Shown here piece by piece: positions 26,167 to 37,602 of a DNA stretch of 64,000 nucleotides. The notes under the pieces are model-generated. The model made no database searches, was not told where the DNA came from, and saw only the letters and a list, made by a program, of their open reading frames with translations. The translations under genes and the position numbers were made by a program. This stretch comes from Paramecium sonneborni (Eukaryota > Ciliophora > Oligohymenophorea > Peniculida > Parameciidae). The DNA is taken from assembly GCA_905182985.1 (NCBI GenBank), contig CAJJDN010000046.1:7113-71112 (forward strand). The letters are read 5' to 3'. Each line of letters starts with the position of its first letter. Within the stretch, counting starts at the first letter, position 1.

Positions 26167-27704
26167 ATGAAATCAGATGAAGATTTAGATCGTTCCTAGA
26201 ATCATAAAATGCCTATTGAAATGGTATTGTGGGATTAAGATTTAGAAAGCAAGTAAAGACTATTATGCAAAATATGTATAAATAATTTAGAAACAAATGC
26301 GAATATGATGAGTTTTTCAAAAGTTTTATAGTTAATAGAATAAAATAAAAAAAATAAAAGAGAATCAGTAGATAATGTTGTAATGATAAATATTAAAGAG
26401 ATTGAATGACTTCAATTTGGAATTCAAGATTTGAAAACAAACTTTCTATTATAAATAGATCAATTAATAGGAAATACACATGAATGGATCAAACATTTGA
26501 ATTCTATTGGATTTGAGAATCTTCAGTATAACTTTTACGAAGAATTAGAAAAATAAATAAAAAAATTTAAAGTTTAGGAATTGAATTTATAATCTTTAAT
26601 TGATTAAATAATTAAAGTTAATCAATAATGGTATCAAAAGATATTTAAGAAACTGGTTTAAATGAAAACTTGTGAAGTCATTGAGAAATGCTAATAATAA
26701 TTAAGTCATATAGAAACAATTAATTCATATATTTTTTCAGGAGAAATATAATTAAAATTGATTGATGATAAAGTTAAATAGCAAAAGAATTGTTATTAGA
26801 TAGTATTTGATAATTCTGGATAAATAATGGTATCAAATAGTAAAGAAGAGATAAAAATTTGGAATATCATGAATGGAACATTTAAGTTGTTGAATACTTT
26901 TATGATACATAAACGCAATATTAATTGTTTGTTGTATAGTAAGTATGTGAATAATTTTATTTCTTGTTCAGATGATTCAACAATTAGTTGTTGGAAATAA
27001 ATTACTTAAATAATTGGAAGTGGTCAGAACCATTTAAAAATCATACTAATTCGGTTTATTGTTTGGTATTAAATAAATAGGAAACTCAACTTTTTTCAGG
27101 AGGTCATGATTCAACTATTAAAATTTGGAATTTTGATTTTTAAAACAATAATTTGACATATATCTATTCATTAAATGGACATAAAAATGGATCTTATTCT
27201 ATAACCCTAAATGATTCTGAGACTGTTTTAGCATCTTGTGGATATGAAAATTTAGTTATTTGGGAGAAGGGATCATAAGGGGAATGGATATAAAATGATA
27301 CTAAACTAGAATCTACTGGATGGAATATTAAGTTCATAAATGATTCCTAATTGTTTTAGATATCAGATGAATAAAAGATTAATGATATCAAGATCTATGA
27401 AAAAATTGATGGAGAATTCAAGCCAAATAAACAAAAATCCATCTCATTAGTTCGAGATTCTTAGTTTTCTGATAATGCTTTTTCAAGTATCATATATAAT
27501 AAGGAAAAAAATATAATATTGATAAGGAAAAATGAGTATTTCTATATAATAAGAAAATAAATTAATGGGAAATTTTAAGTTGCAGGTTAATTGAAATGTG
27601 AAACCAGTTCCATTTCTGGAACATTAACAAATGATGCTAAATATTTGATTTTTTGGGACGAAAAATAGCAAAAATATCTTTCATATGAAATAATAAATTT
27701 ATGA
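26167..27704 (+). pseudogene. WD40 protein gene with in-frame TGA and a frameshift
   Basis: The model starts at ATG 26167 (MKSDEDLDRSQNHKMPIEMV) and ends at TGA 27702. The N-terminal third is a zinc-binding-like and helical region (ESKQRLLCKICINNLE, then QIDQLIGNTHEWIKHL). The C-terminal half contains WD40 blades (EEIKIWN, CSDDSTISCWKQ, GGHDSTIKIWN, SCGYENLVIWEKG). Two lesions are visible. A TGA stop interrupts the frame at about 26408, in a well-conserved-looking helix. The frame then shifts near 27014, between SCWKQITQ and NWKWSEPF, where two extra or one missing base is needed. No short intron with plausible ends repairs either. It is either a pseudogene or carries sequencing errors. Its propeller has fewer blades than the giant NTPase and it lacks any NACHT motif. 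Confidence 0.75.
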
Positions 27705-27913
27705 GAAATATTTAAAAATATATTTATTTAAGTTTTTTTTATTCTTTTTATTATTGTACTTCCCTTCTCAATTGGGATGTATTAATATTTAAATAGTTAT
27801 TGAAATTTTAACTAATCAATTCTAAATTTGATATTATCAACTTTTCATTTTTTAACAGTATTCTAATTGCAAAATTTTAAAAATTGTAATAATGAAAGAA
27901 TTCAAAAGTTTAA

Positions 27914-29923
27914 ATGAAACTAAATGAAGAGTTTATAAAATATTATTAACATTCATATCCTCAATAATTTGAAAAAAAAAGTTTATATTTAATCAACTTA
28001 AATGAACAGTAATTAATATAAATAGATCTTAAATTATTGATTAATCTTTAAGATTAATAAAAATATTTTAAATGGGAAATTAATAAAAATAATCAAAGGA
28101 TTTTAAATAAGTTATTAGGTTAAGGAATTATCTAATTTTATTAGACTTGAATAATATGGGCCAAATAATAATAATAAAAGATAATCTAAAAACCCTTAAG
28201 AATTTGAATGTCTTATTTTTGACACTTTTCAAAAAAGATAGTTAAAAAAGAAATACTAAATAAAAATTAATAAAGAAGACGAAATCGTTTACCTTTATAA
28301 TGGATAAATAGTTAGATTGTAAATAATTCAACTAAAATTTGATAGAATAAGAAATTGTTCATTTTTGGATTCTGAAGTTTTCAATAATTTAGAATAAATC
28401 CAAAATCTTGAATGGTTTGGAAAATATGGAAAGAATTTCAAGAAGGTTGGAAAATGGGCTATAAATTGGAATAGATAAGTTCTCTAAAATGTTGGCGGAT
28501 ATTACTCGGAAGAAGAGTATAAGATAGGTTTATGGAAGGAACTAAATAAAAACTATTGCAGGTAAATGTTAATTTTAAAATATCATTAGTTATATTCCTG
28601 TGTTTGAAGAAGGTGAATACTATGATGATAAAAAAATAGGAAAGTGGAAATATTTGTAAAAAAATGGAAATATGTATTATTTTACAGGAATAATTAGTGG
28701 GGGTGGATATTACAAAGATGATTTGAAAAAGATTGGTAAGTGGATAGAGTTGTAGGAAGATTTTTGGAGTGATGCGTAAGTCACTTATTAAGGGGAATAC
28801 AATGTAAAGGGTATGAAGATAGGTTTATGGGATATTAATTACTGCGATAAAAATTAGCAGAATTACTAATAAGTGTAAATATGACATAAGTAATTAAATT
28901 TTAGTGGTGGTGGATCATATAATTAAGAGGGTTAGAAGAAGATTGGGAAATGGGTTGAGTTGTGGGAAAAGTTTAGAAGCGATGCGAAAGTCATTTATCA
29001 TGGGGAATATGATATAAAAGGTATGAAAACAGGTATGTGGGAAATAAAATACTATTAAAAAAACGAGCAGCAATATTAATAAATGTAAATATTATATTAT
29101 TATAGTAATAATATTTTAGTGGTGGTGGAACATATGATTAGGAAGGAATTAAAATTGGAAAATGGATAGAATTGGATGAAGGGTTTTGGGGGAATAAATA
29201 AGTCACTTACAATGGAGAATATAACATAAAGGGTATGAAGAAAGGTAGATGGGATATTTTATTTGAAGGAAGATTGATGTAATTATTTGATAACAATGAT
29301 ATTTTAGTGGTGGTGGATTTTATTCATAATAGGGAATTAAGTTTGGGCGGTGGGTTGAATTAGGTGAAGGATTTCATATTTGGGCTTAAATAATTTATAA
29401 TGGTGAATATAATACAAATGGAATGAAGATAGGTAGGTGGGCTTTTGTATTTGAGGGAAAATAAATGTAAATATTTTTTAATTATTGGAATTAATTTTAG
29501 TGGTGGTGGATCATATGATAAGGAGGGAATGAAGATTGGAAGATGGATAGATTTATATGAAGGGTTTTATTATTGGGCTTAAGTTACTTATAATGGTGAA
29601 TATAACACAAAGGGTGTAAAGGTAGGCCGATGGGATATTTGTTTACCAGAAAAAGGTTTACTTTTTGGATAAAATTATAAAAAAATGTAAATATTAGAGA
29701 AGTATAGTGCCAATATGTTAGAGGTGGTGGGTCATATCAAGAAGATGGAATTAAGATTGGTTGGTGGGTAGAATTAGATGAAGGATTTTGGATGGGAAAA
29801 TAAATCACTTTTAATTGTGAATATAGCAAGTAAGGCATGAAGATTTGTACATATGTATAAAAAGAAACAGAAGAAAATGGTTAAGAAAATAAATAAAATT
29901 TTGATTTTATTTAAAAAATATTA
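27914..29923 (+). CDS. YwqK/MORN-variant repeat protein, 5' and middle part
   Basis: ATG 27914 opens a frame (MKLNEEFIKYYQHSYPQQFE) of the same family as the gene at 7751. The first part stays in frame to about 28149 (LLGQGIIQFYQT). It must then skip one T to continue as EQYGPNNNNKRQS, so a +1 frameshift exists near 28150. From 28155 it is clean: VGGYYSEEEYKIGLWKEL, then several units of the form GGGSYDxEGxKIGKWIELxEGF...VTYNGEYNxKGMKxGRWDI. Introns sit at 28562-28589, 28875-28904, 29085-29119, 29279-29307, 29467-29500 and 29687-29721. The last five interrupt the codon just before GGG of a repeat, in phase 2, so each of the middle exons is one repeat unit of 159-186 nt. The frame runs into the N at 29924 without a stop. 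Function unknown; probably a scaffold or membrane-associated repeat protein. Confidence 0.8.
28562..28589 (+). other. 28-nt intron
   Basis: GTAAATGTT...CATTAG. Removing it joins ...NYC to SYIPVFEEGEYYDD in frame. It illustrates the GTA...TAG intron class used throughout the window. Confidence 0.75.
28899..29832 (+). repeat. 934-bp segment repeated across the first N (copy 1)
   Basis: By eye this segment is identical to 29925-30858 (offset 1026). It begins inside an intron (TTTTAG) and covers four and a half repeat units with their introns. After the shared AGCAAGTA the two copies diverge: this one continues the repeat consensus (GMK...). Confidence 0.85.
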
Positions 29924-29924
29924 N
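29924..29924. other. Single N: contig join
   Basis: An ambiguous base flanked by the two copies of a 934-bp sequence. The right-hand sequence starts abruptly inside an intron (TTTTAG) of the repeat gene. This indicates two contigs placed next to each other, not a measured gap. Confidence 0.85.
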
Positions 29925-30858
29925 TTTTAGTGGTGGTGGATCATATAATTAAGAGGGTTAGAAGAAGATTGGGAAATGGGTTGAGTTGTGGGAAAAGTTT
30001 AGAAGCGATGCGAAAGTCATTTATCATGGGGAATATGATATAAAAGGTATGAAAACAGGTATGTGGGAAATAAAATACTATTAAAAAAACGAGCAGCAAT
30101 ATTAATAAATGTAAATATTATATTATTATAGTAATAATATTTTAGTGGTGGTGGAACATATGATTAGGAAGGAATTAAAATTGGAAAATGGATAGAATTG
30201 GATGAAGGGTTTTGGGGGAATAAATAAGTCACTTACAATGGAGAATATAACATAAAGGGTATGAAGAAAGGTAGATGGGATATTTTATTTGAAGGAAGAT
30301 TGATGTAATTATTTGATAACAATGATATTTTAGTGGTGGTGGATTTTATTCATAATAGGGAATTAAGTTTGGGCGGTGGGTTGAATTAGGTGAAGGATTT
30401 CATATTTGGGCTTAAATAATTTATAATGGTGAATATAATACAAATGGAATGAAGATAGGTAGGTGGGCTTTTGTATTTGAGGGAAAATAAATGTAAATAT
30501 TTTTTAATTATTGGAATTAATTTTAGTGGTGGTGGATCATATGATAAGGAGGGAATGAAGATTGGAAGATGGATAGATTTATATGAAGGGTTTTATTATT
30601 GGGCTTAAGTTACTTATAATGGTGAATATAACACAAAGGGTGTAAAGGTAGGCCGATGGGATATTTGTTTACCAGAAAAAGGTTTACTTTTTGGATAAAA
30701 TTATAAAAAAATGTAAATATTAGAGAAGTATAGTGCCAATATGTTAGAGGTGGTGGGTCATATCAAGAAGATGGAATTAAGATTGGTTGGTGGGTAGAAT
30801 TAGATGAAGGATTTTGGATGGGAAAATAAATCACTTTTAATTGTGAATATAGCAAGTA
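29925..30858 (+). repeat. 934-bp segment repeated across the first N (copy 2)
   Basis: Matches 28899-29832 over its whole length, including the introns, as far as I can compare by eye. It then leaves the repeat consensus at a TA dinucleotide and runs into unrelated sequence (CCATACTTTC...). Confidence 0.85.
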
Positions 30859-31054
30859 CCATACTTTCTTTAAATGGAAGAATAGGATAAATTTTAAATA
30901 ATTAAATAGTTATCAATTCAAAAGATAACAAACATATTTAGATTTAATATTAACTAATCAAAAAAATAAAAGATATATTATAGAATAATTCATAATCATA
31001 AACTTTCTTAAGTTCAATATGATGAAAAAAAGACTTTAAATTCAAAGGGCTTGA
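29931..31054 (+). CDS. YwqK/MORN-variant repeat protein, alternative 3' part
   Basis: Starts at the acceptor side of an intron right after the N, so its 5' end is missing. It repeats the exon-per-unit structure of the preceding gene (introns at about 30111-30145, 30305-30333, 30493-30526 and 30713-30747). After codon 30854-30856 the repeat pattern stops. The frame continues through lysine- and asparagine-rich sequence (FFKWKNRINFKQ...) to TGA 31052. That tail does not resemble a family C-terminus, so the junction at 30857 may be a rearrangement or misassembly, with the tail read by chance. Confidence 0.55.
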
Positions 31055-32056
31055 AAAAGCTCAGAATACCAAGTCTTTTTTATACATTCTGTATCTCATG
31101 TTTTAGATAAAAATACAAAAAAAATGATGGCCACAGATAAATTTTGACAATATTCTAATTTCTATTGTTGCTATTATATCCATTCTTTCTTGGTCAAAAT
31201 TTTCTAATACAGTTTTTAGTTTGCTATCATACTAATTAAAATAAAGAATATAGCATAAATATGAATTTATAATTATTTATTCACATTTAAATATAATAAT
31301 TTTTTTCTCTTAATCTTTAGAGAATAAGAGATAAAATTTATTTATTTCTATGAATCTGATTAAGAAGATGTTAATTCAAGTTTTTGTTATTTTAAGCTAA
31401 ATACAATTCTTCTAAATTCAATTTACAATTTTTTTCAAAAGAAATTTTTAGATTATTTTTTCAAAATAAATAATAAATATTTTAAATAAATTAAAAAATT
31501 TATTTTTTAATCAACAATTAAATTCTCGAATTTTTTGGGTTCAAATTTTTAGTTCTTAAAATTCTATAACCTGCAATCTGCCTAAAGAATATTTTTATGA
31601 AAGACAATCTATCATTCGTCCTAATTCTCATTTTCATGGATTTAGAATAAAAAATGATATTTTACCTATTAATTTAAAAAATTTATTTTTTTTCAGAGTC
31701 ATCTAATCTGATGAGAACAAAATGAAAATTAAATATTATATTACTAGAAAAGTAAAGGGGTCATTATTAAATCAAATTGATTGAAGTAAATAGACCAAAA
31801 ATTAGAGAAATGATCTATTTTCTTTATTTATCTAAAAAGGAGAAATTTTGTATTGTTTATATAAATTTCAATGGGATAAATTTTGTATTGGTTTAGGTTC
31901 CTGTTATGTATTTAAAGATATAAAAGAGGAATAGCATGTGGCTTATGTCTAGGTATTTGTTTAATAAATATTAAGTAATTAAATGCAATCTATGTTGATT
32001 TATTTTCTATTTGATATTTTTTTATGAAATAGTTTTGTATATTTATAAATATATTG
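31055..32056. other. Spacer with unexplained open stretch
   Basis: A+T-rich. A short plus-strand stretch near 31840-31960 is open, but it is not joined to the downstream CRAL-TRIO gene by any obvious splice and gives no recognisable protein. Confidence 0.35.
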
Positions 32057-32854
32057 ATGGATTAAAATATTATATAATTAACAGGAGATTAGAAGGCTAA
32101 ATTGCATTAATTAAAATAGAGTGTTTATATAGAAGCATAAAAACTATTAAGAGATGACTTAATACAAAAATATACAGATCAAGCTCAATTAATTAGATTA
32201 TTGGTAGCAAAAGATTGGAAATTAGATGAAGCTTGGGAACAATGGAATAGATGGGTAGAATGGAGAAAGTAATATAAGGCAGATGATATAAAAATTTAAG
32301 AAATTAAAAAAGAACTTGATATGAATAAAACATTCTGGAATGGATAAGATAAATTGGGAAACCCTTGTTTAGTAATAAAAGCTAGAAGACATTTCCCTGG
32401 ATAAAGCGATCCTGATACTCTAATTAGATATATGCTATATATGATTGATATTGGTATAGAAAGGGCTGAATAGGCAGGTACAGGTAAAATCACTATAATT
32501 TGGGATAGAGAAGGAGTTACTTCTAAGAATTTTGATTCGTCTATGTTCAAAATTATAAAAAGGATGGTAACACTTGTTTAAGACAATTATGCTGAACGAT
32601 TGCATTAAGCATATATTCTCTATCCAAATTTTTTATATAAAACTGTGATGACTGTTGTCAAACCTTTCTTAAGTGAGAGAACTAAATAGAAAATTATTTT
32701 ATGCAATGAATTTAAGGATCTATATCCATATTTTGGAAATGATTTTATTATTTCTGATGGAATTGGAGATGAATAAATCTAATAATTATAGGATAGCTTA
32801 TAAGATGAATAATAGATCTAGTCTTTTATTTAATAATAATTATTGCAGGAATGA
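32057..32854 (+). CDS. CRAL-TRIO (Sec14-like) lipid-binding protein
   Basis: ATG 32057 to TGA 32852, 266 codons, no intron. The N-terminal CRAL-TRIO helical part is visible (DQAQLIRLLVAKDWKLDEAW, about residues 35-55). The lipid-binding domain follows, with GQDKLGNPCLVIKARRHFPG, TIIWDREGVTSKNFD, then RLHQAYILYPNFLYKTVM and VKPFLSERTKQKIILCN. This is the order seen in Sec14/alpha-tocopherol-transfer proteins, which move phosphoinositides or other lipids between membranes. The C-terminus ends in a Gln-rich run (many TAA/TAG) rather than the short aromatic tail I would expect, so the last 25 codons may be divergent. The minus-strand ORF at 32296-32550 is a shadow. Confidence 0.9.
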
Positions 32855-33879
32855 ATAATTTTAATTCATTTTTATTTATTTTAAATCAATTATTTTATTT
32901 AATTCTAATCTATTATGTATAAAATTTTAAGATCATTTAAGTCATTCAAATTATCAATATTTATTAATAAATTTCTATCTAATTTTGGAAGATTATAGTA
33001 ATAAGAGTAAATGGAGCTTAAATTAATTTAAACGTTTTCAGAAAGAAGCCTAAATGATCAATTTAATTATCATTTATTACTTAAGTCTTAATAAATAATT
33101 ATCATATTGAATAGAAAAAGTAAAAACCTTTTACATTAATACTCTCTGCCTTATTTTTTATTTTAATCCACATTTTACATAAATCATTTCTTAAAATTTA
33201 TAAATCATCTTTTGGAGAAATTAAAGCCAATTGTTATTAATCTTAAAATATGTTTCTCTTATATAGAATATTCTGTGAAATTCAGTAATCAGTTATAGAA
33301 AATAATAAGGAAATCTTGGATAAAAAATAGTCTTATTTATCTTCTTATCCCTCAATTTAAATAACTTTTTTTTCAATCATCATTTGAATAAACCTATCAT
33401 TGTGAATTTAAGAATAGAAATTGTTTTTAGAATAAAACTCCTTCTAAAAATTCCATCTCATTTTTAATTCTCATTCATTCTAATATAAGCTACTATTAAT
33501 TATTCCTTAAGCCTCTCCTTAAATATGCAAAATTATCTTCTCAATGCATGCAATAATTAATTAATTAAATTTTTTTTAAATAAAACCTATTAAACTGATT
33601 ATTAAGAATACAAAAAAGGATCTATTCAATTTTAAATCACAAATTTCTTTGCAGAGATGTAAAATTAATATTTAATATAATATTTAAGAAACATTCTCTT
33701 TTTTACAAGTTTATTAGTTTTTACTCATTCCTACTCTATATAGGGTTTATTAAACATTAATCGACTTTGAACATAAAGAATTTGTTCTCTAATAAGTATT
33801 ATATATTTATTTAATAAATAATACGCATTTATTGCGAGTCTTGAAATGAAAATATGATAAATAAAATATATCATTGAAT
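32855..33879. other. Spacer, no gene recognised
   Basis: A+T-rich with frequent TGA. It separates the CRAL-TRIO gene from the pterin dehydratase gene and presumably contains the latter's promoter. Confidence 0.4.
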
Positions 33880-34473
33880 ATGATTTAGCTATTTAGATTC
33901 TGCTCAGGCAAGATAACATCATCATTTCCAAAATTATCTTTCAAAGTGAAAGATTTTTCAATTTTTAAAGGAGAAAAACCACCTGCCTTAAAAACTGATG
34001 ATATTAAGACATTATTAAAGATGCACTAATTGGGTGCCACATGGAAATTAGTACATACAATTATATTATTAATAGCAAGATGATAATTCACTTTATAAGG
34101 AAGTCAAATTTTCAAATTTCAAAGAAGCATTCTCATTCATGACTTAGGTAGCAATATTCAGTGAATAAATCAATCGTAATTATTTTTATATAAAATAGAT
34201 CATCCTGAATGGGAGAACCTATTTAATACTATAAAGATAAAGCTAATCACTGATGAAGTGAATAATATTACAGTTAAGGACATATTCTTAGCATATGCTA
34301 TAGTAAATAAATATATAATATCATAGGATAATATTGCTATGAATGTGCAAGTCAAATCAGCAGAATCAACTAATGACACAAGAATTTTAGAAATAGCAAA
34401 AATAGCTGAAGCATGGAATTTTAATTTCGATTAGTTTCATCGTATGATTGAGACTGATTCTAAATAAATATGA
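33880..34473 (+). CDS. Pterin-4a-carbinolamine dehydratase, probably mitochondrial
   Basis: Modelled as three exons, 33880-34050, 34076-34175 and 34199-34473, with introns of 25 and 23 nt; the sum is exactly 182 codons. The exon junctions rebuild family motifs that are split in the genome: GATWKL|QDDNSLYKEVKF, then FKEAFSFMTQVAIFSEQIN|HHPEW. HHPEW with the preceding helix is the signature of PCD/DCoH, which dehydrates 4a-hydroxytetrahydropterin after aromatic amino acid hydroxylation. The following THD of typical PCDs reads TDE here. The N-terminus (MIQLFRFCSGKITSSFPK) has basic and hydroxylated residues and no acidic ones for the first 20 or so, as in a mitochondrial presequence. The protein is longer than the usual ~100-residue PCD on both ends. 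Only one PCD domain is seen. Confidence 0.85.
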
Positions 34474-34855
34474 AATGTTAATATTTTAATTTTATTATTC
34501 AATTAAGTATTATAAGTATATAATTGTTAAGGATTATTAAAAATTATAAATTATATTTTACATAGGGAATGGCGATAGAAAAAATGGTTTAACACAAAAT
34601 AAGATGGAGATTGTTTATATTATTGTTAAAATTCTTAATCTTTACGCCTAATTAATAGGTTTGTTTAAAATTATTAAATTTAATATAATTTTTATAATGT
34701 TTAGAAGAAGTAATTAAAAATCATTCTTTTGATTGTTAAAATGATTATAATAAATATTAAGCTCAACGAATATATTTATTGATAAAATTGTAATTCTATT
34801 AATAGAGAAATTGTAATTTAAAAGCTAAGTTTTGATAAAATTTATTCTAGAATAA
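34474..34855. other. Upstream region of the ADP-ribosyltransferase gene
   Basis: Contains a partial open frame (near 34565-34660) reading like a piece of transmembrane protein (IRWRLFILLLKF). It ends in stops before the next gene and no gene could be assigned. Confidence 0.35.
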
Positions 34856-36403
34856 ATGAATTAGAAATTCTAACTAGTTTGGATAGATTAAAATGTCAAT
34901 AATTCAGAAAACAAAGGCTATTAGTAATAACTAAAACAATTAATCGATGACTGTCACTTTATTGAGCAAAAAGAAGATGCTTTGAAATTTTTTCATGATC
35001 TAAAAGGTGGAGAAAAAATAATCGTTATTGTATCCAGTTCATTTGTGTACAAAATGATCGATCCATTGGGTTATGCTTAGATTTATTTTTGTGGAAATTC
35101 ATAACTTCACATAAAGAAATTTTTAGAAAATAAGGAATTGTTGATTTTAATTGATTCTGGAATAAATGAATTAAGAAATATCGTTTAAATGAATAAAGAA
35201 TTTCTATAAGCCAAGGAGTCATTAAACATGTCTTTTGATAAATAAATTATAAAAAGTTTACAGTATTACCATTAATTTGAAGAAATTAGTTTCAGATTTT
35301 TATTGATAAACCAAAAATTAAAATAAAAAGTTTAATTATCTGAACAATTGTTAGAATCTGAAATAAAAGATCTTACTTCATAACAAGAATTAGACCGATT
35401 AAAAAAAGAGGTTCAAGATAAAGAAAAGTAAGCAAATAAAGAGTTTTCAATATTTGAGAAACTCATTTATTATTATACAACTGAAAATTTAGGATATAAA
35501 ATAAATGAAAATATGGCTTAATCTAATTATGAAAACTTACAATAAATTATGTTAACTTTGTTTAATGGTTATTCAAAATTATAGCAACAAGCATTGCCAA
35601 GAAAGTTATATAGGGGCATACGTTTTGAATCTACAAAGAAAAATATCTATGATCAAATATTAAATGATTTAAAGTAAAGTTAAAGTTAACAGAAAAGTTT
35701 ATATTGGAATACTCTTAGTAGTACTTCTACTAATGAGAATGTAGCAAAATGGTTTGTTAAGGACTATACCTTTAAAATAATATTTGAAATATCATTATAA
35801 GATTTAAATCCTCATCCATTTTTTAGACTTGAACCGTATCATTCCAAATATAAACATGAAGAAGAGGTTCTGCTATTTCCTTAGTTTTAATTTATAGTTG
35901 ATTAATGTTATCAAAAGGATGGAATTTAATATGTTAAAATTAAATAAGTGCAGACTAATTTTTCACTGGTTGATGATGATAATAAAAGAGAGAATTATTG
36001 GATGTAAAGAGTTTAAAATGAACTCAAACCTAAATTAAATATAATTAATGATTTTTTTTAAATAAGAATCAACTATATAATTGACAACATTACAAATATA
36101 CCTTAAGATCAGGGAGATTTAAAAATAATTTTAAAAGTTAATTTTGATAACTATTTTGAAACTTTAGTATCATTTCTTGAATAATTGTATTCAAATTATG
36201 TTCCTTATTAAAATTACTTATCTAAATTACTTGAAGTACTTTTAAATGAAATTTAATTTTTTTTTATTTTAAGCTAAGGTTTGTTGGTAAAATTAAGAAG
36301 TTTTATCAAAAGCATTTCTGAACTAATTATTGAATAATTTATTAACATTATTTAATAATTATTTGACCTTCAAGATTTTAAATCTAAATTATTAATAAAG
36401 TGG
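34856..36403 (+). CDS. Putative ADP-ribosyltransferase, 5' part up to contig join
   Basis: ATG 34856 opens a frame that runs 516 codons to the N at 36404. The N-terminal region (LVWIDQNVN, DDCHFIEQ, EKIIVIVSS, AQIYFCGN; residues 6-80) resembles the receiver-like N-terminal domain that I recall preceding ART domains in bdelloid rotifer proteins. A helical region follows. The ART core shows the R-S-E triad: Arg253 in LYRGIRF, Ser-Thr-Ser at 289-291 in LSSTSTN, and E335-x-E337 in KHEEEVLLFP. R-S-E/ExE enzymes transfer ADP-ribose from NAD+ to arginine. The target and biological role cannot be told. Upstream in-frame sequence ends at a TGA near 34740, and MNQKFQLVWID fits as the natural start. The sequence beyond 36403 continues at 37603. 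Confidence 0.8.
35206..36403 (+). repeat. 1,198-bp segment repeated across the second N (copy 1)
   Basis: Base-for-base the same as 36405-37602 as far as I can compare. It ends exactly at the N, and copy 2 begins exactly after it. This is the signature of two contig ends that overlap but were not merged. Confidence 0.9.
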
Positions 36404-36404
36404 N
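36404..36404. other. Single N: contig join inside a gene
   Basis: The left contig ends ...AATAAAGTGG at 36403 and the right contig ends its identical stretch ...AATAAAGTGG at 37602. The right contig starts ATAAGCC, equal to 35206. Read as written, the extra 1,199 nt shifts the frame and makes the gene look broken. Confidence 0.9.
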
Positions 36405-37602
36405 ATAAGCCAAGGAGTCATTAAACATGTCTTTTGATAAATAAATTATAAAAAGTTTACAGTATTACCATTAATTTGAAGAAATTAGTTTCAGATTTTT
36501 ATTGATAAACCAAAAATTAAAATAAAAAGTTTAATTATCTGAACAATTGTTAGAATCTGAAATAAAAGATCTTACTTCATAACAAGAATTAGACCGATTA
36601 AAAAAAGAGGTTCAAGATAAAGAAAAGTAAGCAAATAAAGAGTTTTCAATATTTGAGAAACTCATTTATTATTATACAACTGAAAATTTAGGATATAAAA
36701 TAAATGAAAATATGGCTTAATCTAATTATGAAAACTTACAATAAATTATGTTAACTTTGTTTAATGGTTATTCAAAATTATAGCAACAAGCATTGCCAAG
36801 AAAGTTATATAGGGGCATACGTTTTGAATCTACAAAGAAAAATATCTATGATCAAATATTAAATGATTTAAAGTAAAGTTAAAGTTAACAGAAAAGTTTA
36901 TATTGGAATACTCTTAGTAGTACTTCTACTAATGAGAATGTAGCAAAATGGTTTGTTAAGGACTATACCTTTAAAATAATATTTGAAATATCATTATAAG
37001 ATTTAAATCCTCATCCATTTTTTAGACTTGAACCGTATCATTCCAAATATAAACATGAAGAAGAGGTTCTGCTATTTCCTTAGTTTTAATTTATAGTTGA
37101 TTAATGTTATCAAAAGGATGGAATTTAATATGTTAAAATTAAATAAGTGCAGACTAATTTTTCACTGGTTGATGATGATAATAAAAGAGAGAATTATTGG
37201 ATGTAAAGAGTTTAAAATGAACTCAAACCTAAATTAAATATAATTAATGATTTTTTTTAAATAAGAATCAACTATATAATTGACAACATTACAAATATAC
37301 CTTAAGATCAGGGAGATTTAAAAATAATTTTAAAAGTTAATTTTGATAACTATTTTGAAACTTTAGTATCATTTCTTGAATAATTGTATTCAAATTATGT
37401 TCCTTATTAAAATTACTTATCTAAATTACTTGAAGTACTTTTAAATGAAATTTAATTTTTTTTTATTTTAAGCTAAGGTTTGTTGGTAAAATTAAGAAGT
37501 TTTATCAAAAGCATTTCTGAACTAATTATTGAATAATTTATTAACATTATTTAATAATTATTTGACCTTCAAGATTTTAAATCTAAATTATTAATAAAGT
37601 GG
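36405..37602 (+). repeat. 1,198-bp segment repeated across the second N (copy 2)
   Basis: Second copy of 35206-36403. It continues without a break into the 3' half of the ADP-ribosyltransferase gene. Confidence 0.9.

Noticed and set aside
28899..30858. True tandem duplication of a 934-bp block
   Set aside because: Copies are identical including introns and meet at an N, so an assembly origin is more likely. A real duplication would normally show at least intron differences.
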